DNA of 64,000 nt from Neurospora tetrasperma FGSC 2508 (taxonomy: Eukaryota > Ascomycota > Sordariomycetes > Sordariales > Sordariaceae), in assembly GCF_000213175.1 (NCBI RefSeq), contig NW_009799179.1, positions 1,127,713 to 1,191,712 of the forward strand, read 5' to 3'. The notes below the pieces were generated by a model. That model searched no databases, was not told where the DNA came from, and saw only the letters and a list, made by a program, of their open reading frames with translations. A program made the translations under genes and the position numbers. Below are positions 33,032 to 44,614 of this stretch, in pieces (position 1 is the stretch's first letter; each line of letters begins with the position of its first letter).

Positions 33032-35872
33032 TTAACCTGCTGCTTGCTTCCCATTACTACTCCCCGGCACCGGATGACTCGAGCTAGCAGCTGCCTTCTC
33101 CGCCTTCTCCGCCGCCTCCCTCATCTTCTTCTCCCTCACAAAATTAACAAAATACTCTGACCTCAAGTCTCTACCACCTGGACCCATATCCTTCCCTTTC
33201 CCTTTCACCTTCTTCACTTTGCCCTTATCTTTCACAATACCCCCCGAACTGGCAACATTACTGGACATGACGACTGATGTTGAAGCCGACCCCGAACCCG
33301 AGCGCGAACTTGACGGCGCCCCTGCTCCCACCGCTTGCTTCTTCTGCAAAAACCTCTTGCTGCTGCTGGTAATGTGCGCGAGTCGGGAGAGGTTCGAAGA
33401 AGTCAAGCTGGATTTCCGCTGACGCTGGAGACGCGGTGGCAAGCTGGGATCGGGGATGCTATCTGCGTTGCTGATTTGGGTTGAGAGGGGGTTAAGGTGG
33501 GTTGTAGTCATGCTAGTAGCGGGGCGAAAGGGAGGAGGAAGTACGTTGTCGCTGTTGTTGTTGTTGTTGTTGTTGTTGTTTGTATCGGTGGTAGCCGTGC
33601 TGAACAGGACCTTTGAGCTGGTTGCGGAGGAGGGGACTAGACCTAAGGAGGCAGATGGGACAGAGGGGCCGGGGATGCTATCTGCGTTGCTGAGTTGGCT
33701 GAGGAGGGGGAGGTCGGTGTTGGCGGGGATTTGGGTGATCAGAGGCCCGGGGCGGGAAGGGCTTAGTGCGGCGGTGAAGTGTGGTGCTGGTGCGGAGGGA
33801 GCGGGAGTACCTGGTACGATTTGGGAATTGGGATGGATGTCTTCGCCTTGGCGTGGTGGCTGATGGGTAATGGGATGGCCCAGGGAGCCAGGGTCGACTT
33901 TTGCAAATCGACGAGGAGGGGGTGGACTGATAGAAGCCTGTTGCGAGATGATCTTTGCCGATGATGGCGGAGGTGGTGCTGGGCTAGTATCCAGTCGTGG
34001 CCTTTCAAAGGCCGCTGATGCCTCTCGTGAAGATGAGCTGACACCGGGTTGTTCTTGTGGTTGAATGACTTTTGTGGTTGGGGAACTAGGGCCTCCTTGC
34101 GAATGAGTAGGTGTTTGTGGAAGTACAGGAGGCGGCGAGGGAGGCGGCGAAAGAGATGACGATGAGGACGAAGACGCCGAGCCTATCTCAATAGGCGCAG
34201 CGTCTGAACCCGGTATTGGCTCATCTACAAGAGGAGCCTCAAGTTCTAGAGGCCGGTTGGAAAGTCGGCGCGGAACCGAACGATCTATAGTCTGGATAAA
34301 CGGCCGCAATCTCTTTGTCGGTATTGGTGATGGAGGATGAATGGGGTCCGAAGCAAGTTCGGTCGCGGGGGATCCGACCAGAGCTTGCGTGATTGACTTT
34401 GCAACCAACCGCGGCTTTGGTAGATGGCTCGTCGTTGAGGGCAATGGAACAGGCACCTGTAGTTTGCTCGAACCTCCGTTTTCCTCTATGGCAGGCGTGG
34501 TAAAGTCAAGTGTTTCGTTAATCGACCGTACCATCTTAGGGTACTTGTCGAGAACATCATTAATGTTTTCTTTGGTCAGGACTCCCTTTTGGTAGTGAGG
34601 TCTTGAAACCTGGTCATTGTACAACTCTATAGCAGCCCGGACAGGGACTTTGCCCTCGGCCTCGCGTGTGTACTGCAGGTAATCGTCGCAATAGTAGCGG
34701 ACAAAGTCGTCGTAGAGAAACTCCATGATGGCACTCCGCTTTCGAAGATCATGGACACACAGAACTGCCCTTACAAAGTCACCGAGACTTGCCTTGTAAT
34801 CTGGATATGCTACTTTGTATGCAGTGTAAGGAACTTGGGATGGCGGCCCATTCGGCGGGATCTTTTCGTCAGAGCTTGCCAGATGTTGAGCCAACTGTTC
34901 CGTTGTCTTCAGTAAATGACTTCCACCGTCGGCTGACCGTTCCTCAGGGTGATGCGGGGAGTCGGCGATATGCTCGAACAACCTGGTTATGGAAGGGCCT
35001 TCGGTTTCAGCTCGTGTGAAGGCAGCCGAGGAACGTTCGGGCTCAGCAATCGACCTGTAATCGCTGTATATAGTGGTGATGGATTTCGTGAGCCGGCGGC
35101 GCTTTTCCGGCGGTGGCCTGGACGGGGTGGTGTGTCCAACATAACTAGCAGGGATGATCTGTGCGGATGGAGGAGTGTGCTCGGGATGAACAGGCAAGGC
35201 TCCTTTGTTGACCGGAGGGAGAACGTCGGTGACAGCCTTGGGGACTTCGAATTCTATTCCGCCCTCGGACGCAACGCTACTGCTTGGAAGGAACTCTGGC
35301 GCAAAGGGAACGCGAGCCTTGACCTTGAACACTGGTGGGGACGATGGACGGTGCTCGGGGCGTTTCTGAGACGAAGGTCGTTCCGGTAGCGCTCGACTGG
35401 GAAGGTCTGGAGTTACTATGGCCTGTTGAGGAGGGGTCGAGTTGTTTTCTGGCAGCGGTTCCAATCTTGGTGACGTATCCTTTGCTTCGCCATCGTTAAC
35501 AGGTCGGATGTGATGCTCCGGAGATGGCGACCAAGGGATGGGTGTTCCCTCTTCCGAGCCCGTGCCAGTTGGTTTCGGTGTTGATGGTTCGTCCTGGCCC
35601 CCATCTTGTCTGATGAACTCTGTAGACTGTGGCAGCGTTGGGGAGGGGGTTTTGCGTGCGTGTGTAGATGCGATACTGCGGATGTACTGCGTCTTCACCT
35701 CTTGCAGGATTTCTGCTGGCACATTGGCAAAACCATCCGAGTCCCATGCATCTTCGCGGTCGAGTAGTTCTTGCTGGTCACAGTGAACTCGAAGACTTCG
35801 GCGCGGTATTTTCTGCTTGGAGGCCAAAAAAGCAGGTGACCAGGTAGCAATATTGAGGATCGGCGAGGACAT
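33032..35872 (-). CDS. Large, mostly disordered protein of unknown function
   Basis: I do not recognise this 946-residue single-exon protein. The N-terminal 60 residues look folded and conserved in character (ATWSPAFLASKQKIPRRSLR, then HCDQQELLDREDAWDSD and VPAEILQEVKTQYIRSI). Residues about 345-455 form a second ordered, helix-rich stretch (YTAYKVAYPDYKASLGDFVR, MEFLYDDFVRYYCDDYLQY, YPKMVRSINETLDF). The rest is Pro/Ser-rich. A motif with SNADSIP occurs twice, at about residues 727 and 800, and an Asn run is encoded by GTT/AAC repeats near 33550-33580. The C-terminus is Lys-rich (DKGKVKKVKGKGKDM) and then helical. These are features of a nuclear scaffold, but that is inference. It is divergent from the LMBD1-like gene. 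An upstream exon cannot be excluded. Confidence 0.75.
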   Translation of the reverse strand: MSSPILNIATWSPAFLASKQKIPRRSLRVHCDQQELLDREDAWDSDGFANVPAEILQEVKTQYIRSIASTHARKTPSPTLPQSTEFIRQDGGQDEPSTPKPTGTGSEEGTPIPWSPSPEHHIRPVNDGEAKDTSPRLEPLPENNSTPPQQAIVTPDLPSRALPERPSSQKRPEHRPSSPPVFKVKARVPFAPEFLPSSSVASEGGIEFEVPKAVTDVLPPVNKGALPVHPEHTPPSAQIIPASYVGHTTPSRPPPEKRRRLTKSITTIYSDYRSIAEPERSSAAFTRAETEGPSITRLFEHIADSPHHPEERSADGGSHLLKTTEQLAQHLASSDEKIPPNGPPSQVPYTAYKVAYPDYKASLGDFVRAVLCVHDLRKRSAIMEFLYDDFVRYYCDDYLQYTREAEGKVPVRAAIELYNDQVSRPHYQKGVLTKENINDVLDKYPKMVRSINETLDFTTPAIEENGGSSKLQVPVPLPSTTSHLPKPRLVAKSITQALVGSPATELASDPIHPPSPIPTKRLRPFIQTIDRSVPRRLSNRPLELEAPLVDEPIPGSDAAPIEIGSASSSSSSSLSPPPSPPPVLPQTPTHSQGGPSSPTTKVIQPQEQPGVSSSSREASAAFERPRLDTSPAPPPPSSAKIISQQASISPPPPRRFAKVDPGSLGHPITHQPPRQGEDIHPNSQIVPGTPAPSAPAPHFTAALSPSRPGPLITQIPANTDLPLLSQLSNADSIPGPSVPSASLGLVPSSATSSKVLFSTATTDTNNNNNNNNNSDNVLPPPFRPATSMTTTHLNPLSTQISNADSIPDPSLPPRLQRQRKSSLTSSNLSRLAHITSSSKRFLQKKQAVGAGAPSSSRSGSGSASTSVVMSSNVASSGGIVKDKGKVKKVKGKGKDMGPGGRDLRSEYFVNFVREKKMREAAEKAEKAAASSSHPVPGSSNGKQAAG
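33452..33693. repeat. Pair of identical 23-base direct repeats inside the disordered-protein gene
   Basis: GGGGATGCTATCTGCGTTGC plus TGA occurs at 33452-33474 and again at 33671-33693, 219 bases apart and in the same reading frame. It encodes a repeated SNADSIP motif. Confidence 0.85.
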
Positions 35873-36819
35873 GATGAGGCTGGTGGTATCGTAGCAATAA
35901 TTTGTTGTTGTTGTTGTATGAGTTCAGGGACGGGGTCGCAGAAGCCGCCAGAAAGCAATTACTAAAAGCCCTTCTTACTATTCTTTCTTTAGGGGCAATA
36001 TCGTTCCATTTTGAGAATGAGCCAGATCTATCGCAGGGCGTGAAGCCTCCTTCGACGGGGGGATGATGAGGCTGGACGAGAGAACTGGTTGAAGGAGGTT
36101 GTTGGTGAAGTTCAGTCGTGTCGTCGCAATCGAAAAGCGCGTCCAGTTCTCCACATCGCCAACTCACGTGGTCGGGTGGCCCAGGGTTGACATGGGTCAC
36201 CACAAAAAAAAAGCATCAACTCTGAGCTGCGGCTTTGGAGGGAATAGTTTGTACGTTGTAGATTATCTGAATATGTAGGTACGTCATGCACCATCATCCG
36301 TTACAAGAACATGTGCAAATACATTGGAGAGGTTCGGGCCCTACAAGATGGAGTGCTGTATCGAGAATTGATGTTGCGCCTACAAACTAATGGCTCATTT
36401 AGCCAGCGGATATGCACAGCCGCAGCAATTATCTTGTAACAAAGATGAAGCGCTAGCGCCCCGCCAATGGCCCCACCAGCTGTCACCTGGGGCTCCAGGA
36501 CAGGGCGACAGGCCCACCCCCGGAATTGCGTGCATTTGCAGTGCAGGGGACGCTAACCTTTAGCTACAGAAAGCCCCCAAATTACGTCACGCTTCGCAGC
36601 TCCTACCGTAACATTGATCTACAGGTCCCAAGGAACCGTCCGTCCCTTCCGCATCCTCTCCCTTTTCGCTAATCCATTCCAGGTTTCCCTTTCGTGACAG
36701 CATCACTACTTTACCGTACTATACCATCACATTGCTCTCACAGTGAGTTGAACCAAGTGTGGTTTATTGACATGCTCCAGTCTCTGAAAATCATTCAATC
36801 TACAGTCATCACTGCAACC
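35873..36819. other. Divergent promoter region between the disordered-protein and LMBD1-like genes
   Basis: About 950 bases. A GTT repeat lies at 35898-35915 and an A-run at 36204-36212. Leaders and promoters of both genes lie here. Open frames on the minus strand reach 36297 but show no domain; one could hold an extra 5' exon of the left gene. Confidence 0.5.
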
Positions 36820-38646
36820 ATGGATATCACCCCAATGGTGGCATCCGCCGGGCTGCTCCAGACCAGCTTGATCTGGGTTGCCTACGCCGTCGCCGTTGCT
36901 CTCGTCTTCTTCGTCGCCGTCATCACCGTCTTCACCTGGCAGACCCCCTACGATCGCTCCAAGCTTGTCACGACCGTTGCCATTGTCAGTCTCACAGCTC
37001 TTCTAGCTACAGTCTTTCTCCTTCCCGTCGATATCGCCCTCGTCTCCTCCACCGCGTCCGCATCGAGGGGCACCAAGAAAGACTGGGCGACACCCGAACG
37101 CATCCATGGCATCCTCAAGACGCTCAAGATTGTCTACTACTCCCTGTACAGCTTCGATGCGCTTCTCTGCCTCGTCGTAATCCCGTTCGCATACTTCTGG
37201 TACGAAGAGCATGACGAGGTCTTGGAGGAGGAGGGAAGAGAGACTTGGAGCACCCGCTTCTGGCAAGCCTTAAAATATACCATTGCCTTCATCATTCTCG
37301 TCATCATCCTGTTCCTCGTAGGCTTTTTCGTCCCTACTGCAGCCCAAGACCATGGCCGACATCTTGATCTCGACTACTTCAAGCGTCTGTTGACCAACAA
37401 CAATGGTGAAAAGGCTCTCAGCTTTGGCCTCGGACTGCTCATGACACTGGGAGTCCTCCTTTACGTGCTCTACACCGGAACCGGTCTCGCCCTCCTTCCA
37501 GTCTCCCTTATCAAGAGTGCCCCGGCCATTTCGGCCCCTGAACTTTCCGCCATGACTGCTGCCGAGCTCGAGCACAACCGCGAGCTGCAGCGTCAGATCG
37601 AGATGCGCAACGCTGGTCGTATCGTCGCCATGTCTCAGAAGGACAGGCGCGAGCTCGACCTTTTACTCCGTGAGGAACGCACTCTCGTACGCCGCCAACG
37701 TCTAGCAGCCGAAGCAAGCGGCGAGGGACAATCCACCATCATGCGCATCTGGACCAAGACCCAGGCTGTTTTCCGTCCGCTCAAGCTCTTTGGCGGTATC
37801 CTCCTGCTTTGCCTCTCAGTCATCCTCTGGATCTCGATGCTCATCACCGCCATCGACAAGGCCGCCAACTCCGTCTGCAAATCTCACTGTGGCTACATTC
37901 TCGGGCATATCAACGTATTCCAGCCCGTTAACTGGGTCTTTGTCAAGGCCGCCAAGGCGTTCCCCATCGACTACATTCTCATGGCTTTCCTGATCCTTTT
38001 CCTCTTTAGCAGCTCCATTACCGGCATTGCGTCCGTGGGCATCCGTTTCCTCTGGGTCAGGATTTTCCAACTCAAAAAGGGCCGTACCGCCCCTCAAGCC
38101 CTGCTCATCGCAACTGTCATGCAGGCCCTCATCATCCTAGCCATCAACTATGCCGTCGTCAACCTTCTCGCCCCTCAATACGCCATGTACGGCACGCAGA
38201 CTTTTTGTCAAGCTCTTTCTCTGGACCCCGGTGCTCCTCCAGACTGCAGAAACCATAGGGACATGATTCGCCCATGCTCCGAGTCTCTTACCGACCCCTT
38301 GGCCAAGGACGTATGCACGCCCACCGTCATGTCCACCTTCTTGAACCGCATTGTGCTCAACTGGCCCGTGTTTGGCGCCATCGACTTTTGGGCCCAGTTT
38401 GCCTTCTTGACTGTGTTCTTGTTGGTATTCGTTACCAGCTTGATCAGGACTCCCAGATTGAATCTTACGGAGATTGACGAGGAGGCACAGGCGGACGAAG
38501 AGGAGGGATTGCTGGCGAGCACCTCCAGGAGGTTCGGCGCTACTTGGCAGGATATCACGGGCAGAGCCAAGAGAACTGTTGGTGGACATCCCAATGGCCA
38601 AGGATATGGAACTAGTGGGACAAACGGAACGACTAGTTCTCGTTAG
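36820..38646 (+). CDS. LMBR1-family membrane protein (probable lysosomal cobalamin transporter LMBD1 type)
   Basis: Polytopic membrane protein of the LIMR family. The animal LMBD1 member helps export cobalamin from lysosomes; fungal members are annotated by likeness and their cargo is not known. Single exon, 608 residues. The ATG at 36820 (ACCATGGAT context) is chosen over upstream in-frame positions back to 36694. About nine hydrophobic segments are visible, for example [59 protein letters not shown] and [20 protein letters not shown]. The N-terminal helices carry the family's WQTPYDRS stretch. A central loop has the expected charged coiled region ([20 protein letters not shown]). A luminal loop is Cys-rich ([15 protein letters not shown]). 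The C-terminus is hydrophilic and Gly/Thr-rich. Confidence 0.92.
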   Translation: MDITPMVASAGLLQTSLIWVAYAVAVALVFFVAVITVFTWQTPYDRSKLVTTVAIVSLTALLATVFLLPVDIALVSSTASASRGTKKDWATPERIHGILKTLKIVYYSLYSFDALLCLVVIPFAYFWYEEHDEVLEEEGRETWSTRFWQALKYTIAFIILVIILFLVGFFVPTAAQDHGRHLDLDYFKRLLTNNNGEKALSFGLGLLMTLGVLLYVLYTGTGLALLPVSLIKSAPAISAPELSAMTAAELEHNRELQRQIEMRNAGRIVAMSQKDRRELDLLLREERTLVRRQRLAAEASGEGQSTIMRIWTKTQAVFRPLKLFGGILLLCLSVILWISMLITAIDKAANSVCKSHCGYILGHINVFQPVNWVFVKAAKAFPIDYILMAFLILFLFSSSITGIASVGIRFLWVRIFQLKKGRTAPQALLIATVMQALIILAINYAVVNLLAPQYAMYGTQTFCQALSLDPGAPPDCRNHRDMIRPCSESLTDPLAKDVCTPTVMSTFLNRIVLNWPVFGAIDFWAQFAFLTVFLLVFVTSLIRTPRLNLTEIDEEAQADEEEGLLASTSRRFGATWQDITGRAKRTVGGHPNGQGYGTSGTNGTTSSR

Positions 38647-39482
38647 TGAGAGGACTGTGTTGGTGATGGATTGTGGTGGCTCTCTACCTTGATACCCCAG
38701 ATTGTTGTAAGTGGTAGAGAGGAAAAGTTGGGGATAAGTGTAATTTTGTGTTCATGCTTTCAAGCTTGTCAGTTTAAGTCAAGGGATCGGACGGGATGGA
38801 GTTATACGCATGGGCATGACTGTTTCTGTATCTTGTCTTCTCTTCTTGTCATTGCTTTTCCCTATGGTACCAAATCGTTATTATCAAGGCAAAGAAATCC
38901 TAAGCGAAACATAAGTACTCTGCTGGCGATGAATTGATCATTATTTGTGTAATATTGTTTTCTAAAATATGGTACCTGGACTGTGGCTTACACCTACACG
39001 ATGAAGAGTCCAGGTTTTCGCACAAGCAAATACATCTATCTGGCTTGCTTATTCAACATTCATCATCTTATGCACTTCCCATCGCCACCTTTCTCGCGCT
39101 CGTCTGAATAGATCGAACACATCACATAACACCCTGGATTTACTATTTCAAGCATCCAGGTGTCTTTCTATGAGACCTCTGCTTGTATACACGTCCTTCT
39201 CGCTATCCCAACGTCTCAGAACACCAAGAAATAAATCTGCTGGCCATCCAATCCACCCCACCCCGACCTTTCCAGTCTCCTTCAACCCATCCGTCACCGT
39301 CACCGTCACCATCGCCCATCCACTAGTCGTACCGATTCCACTACCAAAACCACTACCACCACCCACCCGCCCCCAAAACTTCCTACTCCCATCCGCCTAC
39401 ATTCCTCCTCCTCCTCCTCCTCCCAACCCAAACACTACATAAGTCATACGCCCATTACTTCTTCTCAGTTATACCACCCACT
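38647..39482. other. Convergent spacer, LMBD1-like and ANCHR-like 3' ends
   Basis: About 840 bases. The right part (39230-39430) has C-rich simple sequence with repeated ACC and CCT units. No gene is seen. Confidence 0.55.
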
Positions 39483-40890
39483 CTAAACCACCGATGTCCC
39501 CCTCTCCTCCCACCCCGCCGCCGGGCCCACATGCATCTCCCTCCAACACCTCACACAGTACCCATCATCCTCACACCCTTCACATCTAATCGTAGCATCC
39601 TCCAAACAAACTTTACACCACCTCCTCGCATCCTCGTCGGTATAGCTCTCGTTTCTGCCTACCCATCTTTTGGTACTTTTGGTCTGGTACTTTGCAGAAG
39701 CAGGCGGGGGAGGAGGAGGAAAGAGAAAAGAAGAAGAAGAATCATCGGCGGGTAGAATTAAAGTGGTGGTGGGTACGGAGGGAAGGCCGAAGGCGTCGGT
39801 TTTGATGGGGGTTGAGCGCAGGTGGGAGAGGCGGGCGGTGAGGGAGGGGATGTCGTCTGTTACTTGTTTGCAGCTGCCGGAGGAGGCAGGGGAGGAGAGA
39901 GTGGAGGAGGGGACGGTGGGGAGGGTGAGGGAGGGTTCTTGCTTGGGGGAGGTGGTGGTGAATGTGGGCGTGCGGGTTCCGGACGGAGGGGAGGGGAGAG
40001 AGAAGGGGTCGTCGTCGTTGTCATCGTCGGTAGGGCGGCCGCTCAGGTTGATTTCGTCCTGGACTTGGTTGAGGACCCTGTTGGTTTCTTTGGTCATTGC
40101 TTCGCCGTCCGAGTCATCATCGTCGTGGTCGTCTGCAAATGAATTGTTGTTTGGCTTGGGAGCGAGTTCCGATAGAAGTTTCTGGACTTTGTGCTCGTCG
40201 TTTTCGATTATGCCATCATCGTCGTCGTAGTTGTTGTTGTTAGCAATGGCATGAAGATCAATGTCTTCCTCATCCTCCTCCTCGGCAGGAACATCTTCTT
40301 GCAGGTTTAGGTCATCTTGTAGACCTTCCAGAAGCTCATCCAGAGCTTGATCGTCTACTTCTTCTAGACCCCAAGCTGAGGATAGTATCTGCGTTTGGAT
40401 CTGGGTCTTTGTATCCTCATCCTGAGATGATTCCTGGTTGAGGTTTCGTGAAACTGGCGTTTGTCCTCTTTTGGGAAGAGGCTGGGAACTATCATGGCCT
40501 TTCATTCGTGTATCTGGTTCCGGCTTTGGCGAGGCGGTAGAAGCCTGACCACTTCCTCGAGAAGCTGACGACGGCACTGATGTTGAAGATGCATTACGGA
40601 GCACCCGCAACCTCTCGGTCAGAGCATCGTCTTTTGAAACCGACGGTGTAGAGCCAATGGCCAAAGAAGGCTTCACTTGTGCGGTGTCATTGGTAGTGGT
40701 AGAAGCGGGACTACAAGTCACTCAGCGTTTCAGTATGGTGAATTGTCAGAGGAAGATTCATGTTGGTCAGGCTTTACTTGAGTGGGCCAAGCTTGCTGCT
40801 AGTATCAAGCGTGACACTGGTGGACTTGAGGGCGTTGAGTCTGTCCAGAAGTGATTGATCCAAGTCATTGGCCGGGCGATCTGAAGCCAT
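39483..40890 (-). CDS. ANCHR/ZFYVE19-like abscission-checkpoint protein
   Basis: Animal ANCHR holds VPS4 at the midbody and delays the final cut of cell division. Two exons, 40778-40890 and 39483-40710, with a 67-base intron (GTAAAG...TGTAG), give 446 residues. The N-terminus has a MIM1-like motif DQSLLDRLNALK (residues about 11-22), and a second one, DDALTERLRVLR, follows at about residue 70. Both fit binding to the MIT domain of VPS4. A long acidic, Asn/Asp-rich middle is followed by a coiled segment (TKETNRVLNQVQDEINL) and PSLTARLSHLR. The C-terminus has the ANCHR-type zinc block, with CKVCLEDATIRCEGC and then DDGYCVRCWREMHVG. The FYVE domain of the human protein is absent, as expected for fungal forms. 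Function in fungi is inferred from family likeness. Confidence 0.82.
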
Positions 40891-43223
40891 GCCTGCAGCA
40901 GATCGGGTAGAGTCAGGGGAAGTGCGGCTGAAGAAGCGGATCGGGTATTTAAGGCTGGGTGTAATTGGATATTGTTGTGATGGTCACGGTCTCCCAGCAG
41001 TTGAACTTTTACACTGGTCGGAAGCTGTAACCTCGCGATGCGATAAGGCGTGTCTGCGTTCACCTCAGGCACGTCTGCAGGAGCCTTTCTGCAGGGGCGT
41101 CGGGGCCGGGCCGTCAAAGCCAAAGAGGATAATTGAGCGATTGGGAAGGCGAAGAGGACAGATGTGTTCGAAAAATGGATCGGTGTTCCGTCGAAATCCA
41201 ATCGGGGAAAAAATAGCGGTCCGAGTCAACTGTGTCAAGTCCGGATGCTTTGGCGGGTTGGAGGTCAAGAGGCATGCGGTCGTGAAACCGGGGCGTGACT
41301 TTGGGCTGCCGGGGCAAAAGTGGGGCCACCCCGGGGATTGGAATTGGAAACAGCCCTGTTACCATCCATTGCATATGTGTACGCAGTACAAGTTGGGCAG
41401 ATTTTAAAGCGGATTCGGATATGTACACTAGACCTCGCATTGATTCGAGGCTGAGTGGCAATTTGAGGCATACAAAAGTCCTGTCATAGATAAGATACGA
41501 CTGTTACCGGGTTGGCTGGTGGTACCGACCGATCACTAACAGCTGCCGACTTGGTCACTTTCTACCATGTACATAACATAAACCAGCTCCAATAATTTTG
41601 GCGGGGGCTCCTGATGAGTTGGATGCAGTAAGTTGAAGCTAACGGTCTTACGTGACTCTGGTGTGCGGCGTGCCCAGTGATTGGTGAAGATTGCTGCCCA
41701 AGACCAGTGAAAAGGTGACGATGGCACGTTCTCTCTGCAGGGGAAGTGGCCATCTGATATGGCCACCGAGCAGACACGTGCAACTGCACTGCACTGCCTT
41801 GCAAGCCAAAAGCTTAACCCGTCGTCTGTCAGCCGACAGCATCACCGACAACATCCCCGGCACCGGACAACTATCCGAGCATATCCATCTTAATCATTAG
41901 AGTGTGGCGTGCGGTATGCAAATTCAAGTCACAGAGTGAATGGTCTACTTATATGGCTCCTGGAAGGTTAGGCGTCATGGCTGTGTCTGGGGATGGGATG
42001 TCGTTGGGAATTTAGGGTCTCTGGCACCATAGGTCAATTTCACTCAAGTGACGATCCTGACGATCCAGGGCACCGCGGAGTCATACCACAGTAATATGTA
42101 AGGCGCTCCAATAAAAAGTAGCTTCTCTATCGGCAGTTGCCGAGTTGCGACTGGTTGGTGGACAATGACTTCATCTGCTGCGCTGCCGGAGCATCCAGCG
42201 TAAACTTTGCCCCGGTCTCGTAGGACGGGTGAGGTCACTGAGGTCACCCAGCCAGAAGGGATTTTAATTTGGCCACTCACTGCCCAGTTTCGGGCTCTCA
42301 ATCGCGAGGTGTCGGGCTTACACCAAAGAGCCAACCATATCGGTTTCCTTTACACAAATCTGCCATTCAGGCTGATGAAAGGCGTCTTTGTCATGTGAGC
42401 GGTCGATGTTATGAGCAAGTTAGGTGGCTACTATGCACAGAGCCAACTGAACTTTGCTGGCTTTGGGATGGTGGCACCTTTCCGTCTTTTATAACCAACT
42501 GCCTGCTACGTAAAGTGAGGAATGGAAGGGCGGACATACAAACGGCGCAGATGGCGGCTGAAGGTGGATATTTCCAGGGAGCAGCGGCCGCAGCACAGGG
42601 TGCTACTAGACCATTGGTGTTAGTGGCTACCTCCCACGGGTGAGTCGATCAGGTATGTCTTGAGGTACTGCCCATCTATCTCTAACGCAGTGGCTTAGAG
42701 CCGACGGAGAACGGATCCCCCCCGTCATGTCATCTCCTTCCATCTTTCAACTAAGTAACGCGAGGTAAGTAGCACCATCAAGTTTCCCTTCCCTTCTTGG
42801 CGTGACGAAAGTTGGTGCAAGGAAACCTGGCTGCGCCATGGCTTTCCAGCCTTTGGTTTTTTTGGGGAGCGGTCAGCTTTTTGCGGCGACCAAGATCTTT
42901 TAGGTTCCCTTTTCCTTACATCAGCCCGCATTCCATTCCCGGACCCTTCATTCACCCTTGCCTCAGCTACATAGATTATCGCCCCTGTTGGTTGCATCCA
43001 TACTGTACCTGTAGTCATACATTCGGCATTTATACTACTTTTCCATCCTAGTCCCGGCTCCTTGGCTCTGTTTCGCCTCTTGGCCTGTGACCAGGCAGGT
43101 CTTAAATCTTTTTCTTCCCCGGATCCTACTCACCTCCGCTTTCTCCACGACCACCTTATATCTTATCAACAACCTTAATCTTCCGATACACATCATACCA
43201 ACCACAACACAGCATATCATATC
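40891..43223. other. Gene-poor spacer upstream of the glycine-rich protein gene
   Basis: 2.3 kb without a supported gene. Short frames on both strands overlap and have no domains. The last 250 bases before 43224 are a CT/CA-rich leader (CATACCAACCACAACACAGC). It includes the divergent promoters of the ANCHR-like and glycine-rich genes. Confidence 0.55.
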
Positions 43224-44614
43224 ATGAAGATCGATCTAGCCATCCTTGTCTCGGCCCTTTGTGCCAATCCGGCACTTGCCCTCGTCGCATCAACATCCGA
43301 CCTTGCGCGACGTGAACCCGCCGAGCCCTACCAGATCGTCGACCGTGACGTCGACGCTGTTTCGCAGGAACTTTGGAAGCGCAGAGGTGGAGGAGGTGGC
43401 GGCGGTCGCGGTGGTGGTGGTGGCGGCAGTTCCGGCGGCGGCAGCAGTGGAGGAGGTTCAACCGGAGGAAGCTCATCCGGCTCAGGGTAAGTCAACACTC
43501 TTCACCTCATCGATTTTTTTGTTTTTGCTCTCGATTTTCACCGTCGGTTGTTGGAATTTGTGTGGGAGAGCGTAGGCATTGCGTTCGTCATGCAGGGCGA
43601 CGCTAATGTTTGTTTGTCTACAGGAGAGGCGGCACTGGAAGCAGCGGAAACAGTGGTTCTGGTTCATCGTATGTGTTTTCATTTTCAAGTCGTGTTCTCT
43701 AACTCCCATGATTGTGAAAAGGCGGTCATCGGGAGTATCCCAACCTGGAAGCTCGTCCTACAAAGGTCCTTCTTCGGGAAGCTCTTCCCAGGAAGACTTT
43801 CGGTACTACGGGGGCGCCTCCTCTCGCAGGAAACCCAACAACAAACCGAAGCAGAGATCCTCGTATGCATCAGCAGCAAAGTCGCCTTTGAGAGACTTCC
43901 TGCTAGATCTCGCGGGCTCTCCAACCCTTTCCAGTCTTTTTCTAAGTTCCGTTCAGTGAAACGTGCATCTTACTAACATAAAGTCTTTCCAACAGAGGCC
44001 CCAAGACATCGCCAACTTACAATGGTGGTGGAGCAACCAAATATGGAAGCGGGCCAAAGCCTGCCTACGGTGGTGGCCGCTATTACGGAGGTGGCGCGGT
44101 GCAACCATACCAGTCCGGTATGAGGTCGCCATCCGGCATCCGCCCCTTCGCTCTCGGTGCTGGTATAGGACTTCTCGCTGTCTGGCCCGCCGTTTGGCTT
44201 TATGGTGCTTACATGTACCCCTACCACAACTTGTACACCTACCACAACCAAACCTCCGACCAGGACGAGACCCGCAACGTCACCTGCGCCTGCGACCCAT
44301 ACAACGTCTGCGGTTGCGACGAGAATACCAATACCACTTATATTGACTCCCTTATCGGAAACGGAAGCTACTCTTCGCTGAACCATTCCTTGATTACCGT
44401 CGCCACTGTTGACGGAACCGACTACCTCCTGATCAACGGTACCTTGCCCAATGGTACGACTGCGTCCGGCGGCACGGATGATGATGATGGCACGACTACG
44501 TCCGGCGGTACGAATGGTGGTGAGAGCAGCGCTGCCGGTCTCCGCAGGTTGCTAGAGCACGCCGGATGGTGGCCGGTCGTGGCCACTGTTGCGGCAACCG
44601 TATTCGCAGTCTAA
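43224..44614 (+). CDS. Glycine-rich secreted or membrane protein, function unknown
   Basis: Four exons are proposed: 43224-43486, 43624-43668, 43722-43862 and 43996-44614 (355 residues). The first and last are secure. The middle ones are tentative, because the second acceptor is AAAAG and the third donor is GTATGC. The last intron has a perfect TACTAAC branch site at 43971. The protein starts with a signal peptide (MKIDLAILVSALCANPALAL) and dibasic sites (ARR, KRR) fit for Kex2. Gly/Ser runs follow, then a Tyr/Gly-rich stretch and a hydrophobic helix (ALGAGIGLLAVWPAVWLYGA). Next come a Cys-rich block (VTCACDPYNVCGCDENTN) with several N-glycosylation sites and a hydrophobic C-terminus (WWPVVATVAATVFAV) that could be a GPI signal. 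I recall related glycine-rich proteins with this CACDPYNVCGC block in other Sordariomycetes, with no known role. Confidence 0.7.
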
